A DNA stretch of 11,140 nt from assembly GCA_900547435.1 (NCBI GenBank), contig URGO01000108.1:1-11140 (forward strand). The letters run 5' to 3'. Origin of the DNA: an uncultured Parabacteroides sp. (GTDB taxonomy: Bacteria > Bacteroidota > Bacteroidia > Bacteroidales > Tannerellaceae). The notes below the pieces were generated by a model. It was not told where the DNA came from. It saw only the letters and a program-made list of their open reading frames with translations, and did not search any database. A program made the position numbers and the translations under genes. Shown one piece after another: positions 1-7,224 of the stretch (the first letter of the stretch is position 1; each line of letters begins with the position of its first letter).

Positions 1-68
1 TTAGCTCAGTTGGCCAGAGCACGTGATTTGTAATCTCGGGGTCGTTGGTTCGAATCCGACAAGAGGCT
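1..68 (+). tRNA. tRNA-Thr (anticodon UGU), 5' end cut by window edge
   Basis: The cloverleaf is readable from acceptor position 7 onward. The D stem is GCTC/GAGC (4-7 and 17-20), the anticodon loop is TTTGTAA (27-33) with anticodon TGT at 29-31, the T arm is GTTGG-TTCGAAT-CCGAC (44-60), and the 3' acceptor strand AAGAGGC (61-67) is followed by discriminator T68. The missing six 5' bases should be GCCTCT to pair with the acceptor. CCA is not encoded (TCAG follows), so it would be added after transcription. One oddity is a T24-T36 mismatch in the middle of the anticodon stem. The tRNA would read ACA and probably other ACN threonine codons. Confidence 0.93.
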
Positions 69-74
69 CAGAAG

Positions 75-110
75 AAAAGCGGGAAAAGATAAAACTTTTC
101 TCGCTTTTTT
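75..110 (+). terminator. Rho-independent terminator after tRNA-Thr
   Basis: The left arm at 75-88 and the right arm at 95-108 form a stem of about 14 pairs (AAAAGCGGGAAAAG against CTTTTCTCGCTTTT) with one G-U pair and a six-base loop. A run of six T closes the structure at 105-110. It starts seven bases after the tRNA 3' end, so it should end the tRNA transcript. Confidence 0.85.
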
Positions 111-120
111 CTATTTTATA

Positions 121-160
121 AACTTATAAACTTAAAAAGCGATAAACTTATAAACTTAAT
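121..160 (+). repeat. 8-base-period AACT array in the leader of the flavoprotein gene
   Basis: Five consecutive 8-base units can be read. AACTTATA lies at 121 and 145, AACTTAAA at 129, AACTTAAT at 153, and the divergent unit AAGCGATA at 137. Seen another way, a perfect 17-base direct repeat occurs at 118-134 and 142-158. The array ends three bases before the ATG at 164. It is A+T-rich and predicted to be unstructured, which suits initiation without a Shine-Dalgarno sequence, but its role is unknown. The same period and words recur before priA. Confidence 0.8.
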
Positions 161-163
161 TCT

Positions 164-784
164 ATGAAAGTATTACTGGTAAACGGCAGTCCGCACCATA
201 AGGGGTGCACATTCACGGCTCTTCAGGAAATAGAGAAAGAACTGAACCTGCAGGGCATTGAGACGGAAATATTCTGGATTGGCATCCGCCCTATTTCAGG
301 ATGCATGGGTTGCAACCAATGTTTGGAAAGTGGCCGATGCTGCATGACAGATTCTGTGAATCTTTTCCTGGACAAAGCAGAGAAAGCGGACGGATTCATC
401 TTTGGTTCGCCGGTTCATTTTGCCTCAGCGGCAGGAGCACTGACCTCTTTTATGGATCGGGTATTTTACGGTCGTGCCAAAATGTTTTCCAATAAGCCGG
501 CTGCATCTGTCGCAAGTTGCCGACGGGGAGGCTCTACAACCACATTCGACCAACTGAACAAATACTTCACCATCAGCAATATGCCGGTCGTTTCATCGAA
601 TTATTGGAATGCAGTACATGGAAATACTCCGGAAGAGGTGGCGCAAGATATTGAAGGCTTGCAGACTATGCGCATCCTGGGCCGCAACATGGCGTGGCTT
701 CTGAAGTGTATCGAAGCCGGGAAACAGGCAGGCGTCAATCCTCCGGCATTCGAAGCCCGGACAAACACCAACTTTATCCGTTGA
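164..784 (+). CDS. NAD(P)H-dependent iron-sulfur flavoprotein, flavodoxin fold
   Basis: This is a 206-residue cytoplasmic flavoprotein of the NADPH-dependent FMN reductase / iron-sulfur flavoprotein family. The N-terminus MKVLLVNGSPHHKGCT is the first beta strand and the FMN phosphate-binding loop. Residues 47-59 carry a compact cysteine motif C-x2-C-x2-C-x5-C (C47, C50, C53, C59), the spacing of 4Fe-4S-binding members such as archaeal Isf, and C60 follows directly. GSPVHFASAAGAL (about 81-93) is the conserved second FMN-contact loop, followed by the FMDR segment. It probably moves electrons from a reduced carrier or NAD(P)H to an unknown acceptor; the physiological substrate cannot be told from sequence. 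The start is the only ATG fitting the family N-terminus. It stands alone between the tRNA terminator and the convergent priA, whose stop is five bases away. No ribosome-binding site is evident; an 8-base repeat array occupies the leader. The family is clear, the role is not. Confidence 0.88.
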   Translation: MKVLLVNGSPHHKGCTFTALQEIEKELNLQGIETEIFWIGIRPISGCMGCNQCLESGRCCMTDSVNLFLDKAEKADGFIFGSPVHFASAAGALTSFMDRVFYGRAKMFSNKPAASVASCRRGGSTTTFDQLNKYFTISNMPVVSSNYWNAVHGNTPEEVAQDIEGLQTMRILGRNMAWLLKCIEAGKQAGVNPPAFEARTNTNFIR

Positions 785-789
785 GCAAA

Positions 790-3255
790 TCACAACGGGT
801 CGACATCGTAATGAAGCATGATTTGGCGGAACGTAGGAAAGTGTTGCATCTCCAGGTAGACACTTTCCAAGAAACCGCGCATCGGTTGAATCGCTGCGGC
901 TGTTTCGATTTTTATCACAATCTTCCGGATATGCAAAGTCTGGACATAAGAGACAGGCGGAGTAACAGGGCCTAACACCCGGTTTCCCAATTGGCTGCGG
1001 AGCTTGTCGGCATAAGTGCGGGCCAAATCCTGCAATACGGATTCGTTCTTGCTACGCAGCACCAGGACAATTAGCCGGAAATAGGGCGGATAATGGAATA
1101 TGCTGCGTTCCGAAAGCTGCCAATCCACCATCTCCCGATAAGCCGAACGGATTACCATCCGGATCAAAGGATGCTCCGGTTGTGAGGTTTGCAGAATGAC
1201 AGTTCCTTGTTTGTCCCGGCGTCCGGTGCGCCCGCTTACTTGAAGCATCAATTGGAAAGCCCGTTCGTGCGCCCGGAAATCCGGATAATTCATCAATCCG
1301 TCCGCATTCAATATGCCTACGACCCCTACATTGCCAAAATCCAATCCTTTCGAGATCATCTGCGTACCAATCAAAATTTGGGTATTTCCTTTGTCGAAGT
1401 CCCCGATGATGCGCTCGTAAGCCGTGCGGGTGCGCGCTGTGTCCATATCCATCCGCACGACATGCACATCAGGGAAAAGGAGTGCTATTTCTTCTTCCAC
1501 CTTTTCTGTACCGAACCCCTGCATTTGGAAATCGGAGGAACCGCAAGAAGGGCAAACCTCCGGCAAACGAATCGTGTATCCGCAATAGTGACATACCAGA
1601 TTATTGTGATATTTATGGTAAGTCATGCTGACATCGCAATTCACACAGCGCGGCACCCAGCCGCATTCCTTGCATTCGGTAACCGGCGCAAAGCCTCTCC
1701 GGTTTTGAAATAGAATGATTTGCTCGCCATTATCCAATGCCTGTCTCATGCTTTGGATAAGAGGAGGCGAGAATAAGGGATGCTTCATCTGCTTCTTCCG
1801 TTTCAGCTCTTTGACATTAACGGGTATAATCTTGGGGGATTGATGCGTTCCGAAACGCGTTTTAAGCTCTACTAATCCATATTTGCCAGCAAGGGCGTTG
1901 AAGTAGGAATCGATGGAAGGGGTCGCTGAACCTAATAAAGTTTTGCCTCCGTGCATACCTGCCAATACCATCGCCGCATTCCGCGCATTGTATCGGGGCG
2001 CAGGCTCCTGTTGCTTATAGCTGGTTTCGTGCTCCTCGTCCACGATAATTAATCCCAAATCGCTGAAAGGAAGGAATAACGAAGAGCGGACCCCCAATAT
2101 CAGCATCGGACTATGCGTATGCAACAACCTGTTCCATACTTCAATCCGTTCGTTATCGGAAAACTTTGAATGGTAGACCAGCAATTGTTCCCCGAATAAC
2201 TTTCCTAAACGTTCGGTTATTTGCGTTGTGATGGCTATTTCCGGCAACATATACAAGACCTGCCTTCCGGCGTTAAGCACTTGCCGAATAAGATGGATAT
2301 AAATCTCTGTCTTTCCCGACGAGGTTACGCCGTGCAACAGACAAATATCTTTTTCCCGGAAAACATCCTGTATTTTCCAAAGCGCCTCCTTTTGGGCATC
2401 GCTCAGCGGATTAGGCTCTTGCCGACGACATACCCGCATTTGCAAACGGCTGACCTCCTTTTCGTATGTTTCCAATATCCCCCGCTTCAACAGCCCCTCC
2501 AATACGGTTGCGCTTTGTCCGCTTTTTTCCAACAATTCCTTCTTGGAGATTTCTTGTCCCAGCACCGGATTGAGAGCATGGCTCAAATCTAAGAAACTGA
2601 TAAGCAGTTGTTCTTGCTTTTTCGCGCTTCTGATTCAATCAAACGCTTCCTGCAATTTTTCCTCTTCGCTATAATCGGGTGCCAGACGCAGGTAGGTTTC
2701 GGTTTTAGGCGTGTAGCCCCGTTTCAATTCCTCGTTGACCTCTACCGCGCCTTGGGCCATCAACGAAGCAACTATAGGGACAATATTCCGAAGACCGGTT
2801 CGCTTTTCCAATTCCGAAAGCGTCAATCTCTCTTTTTCTTTTGTAAAAGCATACAATACCGCCTGCTCGTTCGGCTTTAAAGGAGTTTGCGTTTCGAAAT
2901 CCGGATTACGGGTCACCGAAGTCTCGCTTTCAATCTTCAGTCCCGAAGGGAGCGCCGCCTTATAGACATCACCCAGTTTGCAAAGGTAATAATTGGCCAT
3001 CCATTGCCAAAAGCGCAATTGCGGGCGTTTGAGAATAGGCGTTGTATCCAATATGGCAAAGATTTCCTTGATTTCATAACCGGTATTCGGAGGCGTGTCG
3101 TAAACTTCGGACACAATAGCTGTATAGAAACGTTTTTTCCCGAAGTGCACAATAACACGACATCCCCTTACAACCGACTTTTCCAGATCTGAAGGTATCT
3201 TGTACGTGTATAGGTTCTCTAAAGGAAGAGGCAAGATTACATCTGCAAAATACAT
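790..3255 (-). pseudogene. priA: Primosomal protein N' / replication restart helicase PriA, interrupted by an in-frame TGA
   Basis: PriA is the 3'-5' DNA helicase that recognises stalled forks and reloads the replicative helicase. The ATG at 3255 opens a typical PriA N-terminal 3'-DNA-binding domain. The frame is stopped after residue 206 by TGA at 2635-2637. It then continues in the same frame, with no shift, through 16 sense codons and a TTG at 2584-2586 to the normal end at 790. Reading through gives 821 positions, the usual length for Bacteroidales. Numbering that way, Walker A GVTSSGKTE is at 309-317 and the DEEH box at 406-409. Eight zinc-binding cysteines lie at 528, 531, 537, 540, 555, 558, 568 and 571, and all motifs are intact. 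The stop falls before the helicase core, so the 206-residue fragment alone could not act as a helicase, and the 598-residue remainder has only a TTG start. Loss of priA is normally very harmful, so a base error or a recent mutation is likelier than long-term decay. The start lies directly after an AACT octamer array. Confidence 0.9.
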
Positions 3256-3345
3256 AGTTTATCCGTTTTTGAGTTCTTTAGTTTTTGAGTTTGTAAGTTG
3301 AAGTAGAACAAAAAACTCAAAAACTGAAGAACTTACCAACTTCTT
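3256..3345. repeat. Two facing 8-base AACT arrays forming an inverted repeat before priA
   Basis: Read on the minus strand, exact 8-base units run up to the priA ATG: AACTTACA (3299-3292), AACTCAAA (3291-3284), AACTAAAG (3283-3276), AACTCAAA (3275-3268), AACGGATA (3267-3260), then AACT touching the start codon. On the plus strand a second array faces it: AACTCAAA at 3314, AACTGAAG at 3322, AACTTACC at 3330 and AACTTCTT at 3338, the last overlapping the stop codon of the upstream beta-barrel gene. The arrays are partly complementary (the arm AACTCAAAAACTGAAGAACT pairs with one mismatch), so the RNA or single-stranded DNA could fold. There is no T-run after the stem on either strand, so it is not a standard terminator. 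Confidence 0.8.
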
Positions 3346-3922
3346 AGAATAATATAGCCGCTGATATTTGCCATCCTCTGTTCTTTCCGGAAATATTCAA
3401 TTTCTCTATGCTGTAATTATCGGTCAATCCCAACTGATAGGTCGCCCCGACCTGCAAATGCCGGAACAACTCCACACCTGCGCCTACATTGATACCGGCG
3501 CTAAAAGATTTCGACGAAATCTGGTCGCTGATTACCTCCCAAATCTTCGCGCCACCCAAACGGAATCCTACGTACGGACCGGCTGCGGCATAGATTTTCA
3601 GCATCGGAAGTCCGAACTTCCATTTCAGATTTACCGGAATATCCAGATAGCTGCTCTTTATCTCTTGCCGTCCCATTTCCACGCCGGTCTGCGAATAGAG
3701 TATCGAAGCATCGAAGCCCAGCCCTACCACCGGCGCCATCAGTTCGATAGTCGGTCCGAGATGGAAGCCTGTTATATTACTTTTGGAGAAAGTTTCCGGC
3801 AAATCCGAAAAGTGAATAGTCGATATATTGGCGCCACCTTTTACACCCCATGAGAATTGCGCCCGAGCTGGTAATGCTATTACGCTGAGCCATACCAACA
3901 AAAACAAACAAAATCGTTTCAT
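3344..3922 (-). CDS. Small outer-membrane beta-barrel protein (porin family, PorT/OmpX-like)
   Basis: The 192-residue protein has a clear signal peptide, MKRFCLFLLVWLSVIALPARA, with likely cleavage before QFSWGVKGG. The mature part is made of alternating amphipathic strands separated by turns (for example FSWGVKGGANIST, GFHLGPTIELMAP, LGFDASILYSQTG, SYLDIPVNLKWKF, LKIYAAAGPYVGFRLGG, FSAGINVGAGVEL, LQVGATYQLGL) and ends in WQISAAILF, an aromatic C-terminal strand typical of outer-membrane barrels. This matches the 'porin family protein' / OMP_b-brl_2 type common in Bacteroidetes, with about eight strands. Its substrate or structural role is unknown. It lies 88 bases downstream of fucP on the same strand, and the gap has no clear terminator, so read-through from the fucose unit is possible. 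No strong promoter was found. The family is fairly sure; the function is not. Confidence 0.82.
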   Translation of the reverse strand: MKRFCLFLLVWLSVIALPARAQFSWGVKGGANISTIHFSDLPETFSKSNITGFHLGPTIELMAPVVGLGFDASILYSQTGVEMGRQEIKSSYLDIPVNLKWKFGLPMLKIYAAAGPYVGFRLGGAKIWEVISDQISSKSFSAGINVGAGVELFRHLQVGATYQLGLTDNYSIEKLNISGKNRGWQISAAILF

Positions 3923-4010
3923 ACTCTTGTCTTTTTAATGATTCCTTATACAAAGAACAAAATTTTTGTCCGAAAGTTAAGCGTTTTTTATTTTTTTATG
4001 ATACACGTTA

Positions 4011-5267
4011 TTAATGATTCTCGGCTGAAACTTTAAAATTCCACGCAAAATAATGTATGTATCCAAACGCCAATAAAGGTACGATAAACCCTCTTGCCAT
4101 CTGCGTTTCGCCGATATAGCCCATCAGCATCGGACTAAATGCGCCACCCGCCACGCTCATCACAAGGTAAGAAGAGGCTTTCTTGGTCTGTCCGCCCATC
4201 CCCTCCAGGCCCAACGCGAAGATGGTAGGGAACATAATCGACATAAAAAAGAAGGTGATGTAAAGCGCATAGAGCGAAATCCGTCCGACCGAAGCCATCA
4301 CCAGCCCCATGCATACGATACATGCCAGGGCGTAAAGAAACAACAGCTTGGAAGGCTTCAGCCAGCGCATCGTGAAACTTCCGCTCAACCGACCCAACAT
4401 AAAGAGCGCCATTCCGCCGAAAGCCAGGAATTGCGAAGCCCGGACGTTGCTGATTTGCGGGTCCATCTCGGTGACATAATTGATAAAGAAACTGAAGATA
4501 CCGGTCTGTGCCGCGCAATAGCAAAACTGGGCAATGACGGCCCGAACGAACGAAGGACGTTTGTAAAGCGGAAGAACCGGGACATCTCCTTGCGACTCGG
4601 CATCGCCGGGGAAAGCCTCCCGAATCACTTCGGTCTTGATTTCCGGCAAGCGGATAAAACAGAACGCCAGCGTGACCAGCGCTACCACTATACCTATTAA
4701 TATATAAGGACGGGCAAGGGCAAACGAGTCCTCATCTCCGGCATTGAATATCAACATTCCGCCAATCAGCGGACCCAATATCCACCCCAGACCATTGAAG
4801 GATTGGGAAAGGTTCAAGCGCTGGGCACCGGATTCGGGCGGTCCTAATATCGTGGAATAAGGATTGGCGGCGGTCTCCAGAAAGCACAATCCGCAAGCGA
4901 TTACAAAGAGGGCTATCAGGAAAGGCGTGGCGGAATGGAACATCACCGCCGGGATAAACGAGAACGAACCGACCCCGAACAGCGCCAATCCGCAAAGGAT
5001 TCCTTTCTTATACCCGAAGCGTTTCATGAAATGGCCCGCCGGAAGCGCCATCAGGAAATATGCGATGTAGGTAACAAACTGCACCAGTCCGCTCTCCGCC
5101 TTCGACATGGTAAAAGCTCCTTGGAAATGCTTGTTCAATACATCCAGCAAACCATGCGCGAATCCCCATAAAAGGAAGAGGCTGGTGATAAAGACAAAAG
5201 GAAGCAAGAAGGACTTGCCATCTGCGGTCCGGAACAAAGAGGGCTTTTGTTTTTGTGTCGGCATCAT
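4011..5267 (-). CDS. fucP: L-fucose:H+ symporter, MFS family
   Basis: A 418-residue inner-membrane protein with about 12 hydrophobic segments in two halves, the length and pattern of the FucP/GluP branch of the major facilitator superfamily. It imports a deoxysugar with a proton. FucP signatures are present: LLWGFAHGLLDVLNKHF with D42 and CGLCFLETAANPY with E131. By alignment to E. coli FucP these correspond to the proton/substrate-coupling residues D46 and E135. LNLSQSFNGLGWILGP, also characteristic, follows at about 152-167. The ATG at 5267 overlaps the mutarotase stop in an ATGA arrangement; a second ATG directly follows it, so the true start may be one codon later. This tight coupling supports a two-gene unit that takes up and anomerises L-fucose or a related 6-deoxyhexose. 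No fucose isomerase, kinase or aldolase gene lies in the window. The family is secure; the exact sugar is inferred. Confidence 0.9.
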   Translation of the reverse strand: MMPTQKQKPSLFRTADGKSFLLPFVFITSLFLLWGFAHGLLDVLNKHFQGAFTMSKAESGLVQFVTYIAYFLMALPAGHFMKRFGYKKGILCGLALFGVGSFSFIPAVMFHSATPFLIALFVIACGLCFLETAANPYSTILGPPESGAQRLNLSQSFNGLGWILGPLIGGMLIFNAGDEDSFALARPYILIGIVVALVTLAFCFIRLPEIKTEVIREAFPGDAESQGDVPVLPLYKRPSFVRAVIAQFCYCAAQTGIFSFFINYVTEMDPQISNVRASQFLAFGGMALFMLGRLSGSFTMRWLKPSKLLFLYALACIVCMGLVMASVGRISLYALYITFFFMSIMFPTIFALGLEGMGGQTKKASSYLVMSVAGGAFSPMLMGYIGETQMARGFIVPLLAFGYIHYFAWNFKVSAENH

Positions 5268-5605
5268 TCGGGGAGTTTAAAGATTTGTTCCATCAATTGC
5301 CATTTCTCGGCGGACGAGCTTCCCGGTTCGGTCTTTTGGAAACGCGCCACAAAATCCTCCCATTCGGCTTGCCGGTCCAACGTGGCCAGTCGGGCAAACG
5401 AAGCATCCCAATCAAAATCATCATCCGTCTCGACAATCATGAAAAGGCGTGTTCCCAAGCGGTAAATTTCCATATTCCGAATCCCTACGGCACGGATGCC
5501 TGCGGGAATCTCCGACCAGATATGTTCGGCCGAATGCCAATAACAATACTCTTTTATTAATTCCGGATCCTCTTTCAGATCCATTGTCTGACAATAACGT
5601 TTCAC
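5264..5605 (-). CDS. L-rhamnose mutarotase (RhaM) family protein, probably serving L-fucose uptake
   Basis: This 113-residue cytoplasmic protein matches the RhaM family (COG3254, formerly DUF718), small dimeric alpha/beta-barrel-type enzymes that interconvert sugar anomers. The N-terminus MKRYCQTMDL, the helix EYCYWHSAEHIW with Y20 and the likely catalytic H24, and AVGIRNMEIYRLGTRLFMIVE are the conserved blocks. The usual length is about 104-115 residues. The stop overlaps the fucP start by four bases, so translation is likely coupled, and the sugar is probably whatever FucP imports (L-fucose or L-rhamnose). I leave the symbol empty because rhaM would assert rhamnose. A long inverted repeat of AACTCC words fills the leader, and the 20 bases before the ATG are A-rich with no Shine-Dalgarno sequence. 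Confidence is high on the family and moderate on the substrate. Confidence 0.87.
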   Translation of the reverse strand: MKRYCQTMDLKEDPELIKEYCYWHSAEHIWSEIPAGIRAVGIRNMEIYRLGTRLFMIVETDDDFDWDASFARLATLDRQAEWEDFVARFQKTEPGSSSAEKWQLMEQIFKLPE

Positions 5606-5625
5606 TTTGTTCTTTTGTTTTTTTT

Positions 5626-5754
5626 GAGGAGTTAGAGGGAGTTAAAGGAGTTACAAGGAGTTAGAGCCAAATGTTTTTATGGGTAGAATCAATATATCAT
5701 CTAAAAGTATTGGCTATAACTCCTCTAACTCCGTTTAACTCCTCTAACTCCTTT
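5626..5754. repeat. Long inverted repeat (45-base arms) of AACTCC words before the mutarotase gene
   Basis: The arm at 5626-5670 is built of GGAGTTA words (four copies, period 9-10). It ends in GCCAA and pairs imperfectly with 5710-5754, which starts TTGGC and carries four TAACTCC words. The loop is 39 bases. Read on the minus strand, the array of four TAACTCC-type words is the arm nearer the mutarotase ATG (5605), 20 bases away. The hairpin is followed on that strand by an A-run, not a T-run, so it is not a canonical terminator of the DUF4153 transcript. It fills nearly the whole gap between DUF4153 (stop at 5760) and the mutarotase. The function is unknown. Confidence 0.85.
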
Positions 5755-5759
5755 ACTAT

Positions 5760-7214
5760 TTAACGAATCAAATAAACCATCGGTTGCATATATCCTATCT
5801 CATATCCTGAATCAGTCCGGGTAATATGGTAATCTTCAAAGAGAATCGTACCCGAATCTAACTCCAAACGCAGAAGTTCCGGATATTTCTCTTCCGGAAT
5901 GGAATCCGTCGGAGAAAGTCCCGCTTTTTGCAACTGACCGGCAAAGATACGAGAAAAAGCATTACTATATACCAAACTATCCTTAATATAAAAGGATAAA
6001 CTATCTCGAGTAGTTTGATAATGGATATCCTCCTCCAAATAAGAGTTCAATAGATAGAGCTGTTTATAATCAGAGATATCCACGGACTTTTGCGAGCGGA
6101 TGACGATAGTCTTTTTCCATTCGGGTGATTTGTCCGATTCGGGGCGTCCGGCCTGCGACCATTCCTCGATGTCCTTGGCCGTTATGCCCGGTATGTACGT
6201 GATTAGCGAAAAGAGCACCACGGCACTCCATGCCGCCAACGAATAATGAGGCCATCTGCGGAAGAAAAAGAGCAATGTAGTAAAGGTCAACACCGATACG
6301 ACCGCTATCAGATAGACGCGCGGCTCGGTAAATCCATACTCACGAATCCGATAAACCACGCCCACCCAGCATAATGCCAACGTAGGCAGGGTTATCCAGC
6401 TTGCCCACCGATAGAACCATCCGTAAATCCGTCTCCTCAAGAAGAACTGGCATCCCTTCAGGATAAAGAAGGCACTCACAAAGGCCGTTACCATATAGGC
6501 TATCTGCCCTTTCGGGAGTTCGAAAGTGATGAGTATCTTCAACATATACAGGTAAAGGATAACCGTATAGACCATCAGTGCCGGAGAAAGAACATAATTC
6601 AAGAGCACACGGAAAGCCTTGGCAGGTTGCATGGCCTTATCCCGGTGCGCATCCCGGAACAGGACGAACAAAAGCGGCAAACAGAAGGCAAAGGCAATGG
6701 CTTGCGTAATGAGTATCAAATCGGCGGTATCCTCTTTCCATATATCGAATATATAGCTGACCGAGGCCACAATCACCCATAAGGTAATCCAGATAACCAA
6801 CGAAAGAGCCAAGGCTATCCCAGCCGACTTCACATAATTCAACGCCCCATAAGCAAACGGACGGTCATACCTCCGGCTTGTGAGCAGAATATAAAGGAGC
6901 TGGATAATCACCAGCGTAAAGGCATAAGGCAACGAGAGCCGTGTCTCCTCCACGAATCCGAAAGGTATCAGCAACAGAGGCGAGAGATAATAAAGCCAGC
7001 GCACACCTTTCCGTTCGCTATGGGCATGGAAGATGCAGGTAAGCAGGAAAACCACCGGAGCATACCGGACCACATTCCACCAGGAGGTACCTTCCGCACC
7101 CAGCATCCCGAAACGCACGACCAAGAAGCACAACGCCAGAAAGGATTCCACCGGATTCCGCTTCACGCTCTGCTTCAATTCCAGCCCGATAAGATGTAGC
7201 CTGTTGGGTTTCAT
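5760..7214 (-). CDS. DUF4153 family polytopic membrane protein
   Basis: A 484-residue protein with about eleven hydrophobic segments across residues 25-345, including FLALCFLVVRFGML near 25-38, the VIWITLWVIVASVSYIF region near 139-155 and LIAVVSVLTFTTLLFFF near 302-318. A polar C-terminal domain of about 135 residues, rich in charged residues, follows. The layout and sequence resemble DUF4153 proteins, which are common in Bacteroides and of unknown function; a role in envelope physiology is only a guess. The charged N-terminus (MKPNRLHLIGLELKQSVKRNP) suggests a cytoplasmic start. The ATG lies 10 bases after the SGNH hydrolase stop, so the two are probably co-transcribed. The next gene downstream is separated by a 154-base gap holding the long inverted repeat. 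No enzymatic motif was recognised. Confidence 0.78.
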   Translation of the reverse strand: MKPNRLHLIGLELKQSVKRNPVESFLALCFLVVRFGMLGAEGTSWWNVVRYAPVVFLLTCIFHAHSERKGVRWLYYLSPLLLIPFGFVEETRLSLPYAFTLVIIQLLYILLTSRRYDRPFAYGALNYVKSAGIALALSLVIWITLWVIVASVSYIFDIWKEDTADLILITQAIAFAFCLPLLFVLFRDAHRDKAMQPAKAFRVLLNYVLSPALMVYTVILYLYMLKILITFELPKGQIAYMVTAFVSAFFILKGCQFFLRRRIYGWFYRWASWITLPTLALCWVGVVYRIREYGFTEPRVYLIAVVSVLTFTTLLFFFRRWPHYSLAAWSAVVLFSLITYIPGITAKDIEEWSQAGRPESDKSPEWKKTIVIRSQKSVDISDYKQLYLLNSYLEEDIHYQTTRDSLSFYIKDSLVYSNAFSRIFAGQLQKAGLSPTDSIPEEKYPELLRLELDSGTILFEDYHITRTDSGYEIGYMQPMVYLIR

Positions 7215-7224
7215 GACAGATATA

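Noticed and set aside
1..163. Integration site at the tRNA gene
   Set aside because: No integrase, no repeat of the tRNA 3' end elsewhere in the window, and ordinary chromosomal genes follow.
2411..2638. Frameshift in priA, suggested by an overlapping open frame on the same strand
   Set aside because: The sequence on both sides of TGA 2635-2637 is PriA-like in one and the same frame, so a single stop codon explains the break without any shift. The overlapping frame has unrelated, arginine-rich sequence.
3923..4010. Promoter of the beta-barrel gene around GTTCTTTG on the minus strand
   Set aside because: It matches TAnnTTTG only in the TTTG part and has no convincing -33 box at the right distance.
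5626..5754. Rho-independent terminator for the DUF4153 transcript
   Set aside because: On the minus strand the stem is followed by an A-run instead of a T-run, the loop is 39 bases, and the arms are word arrays rather than a G+C-rich stem.
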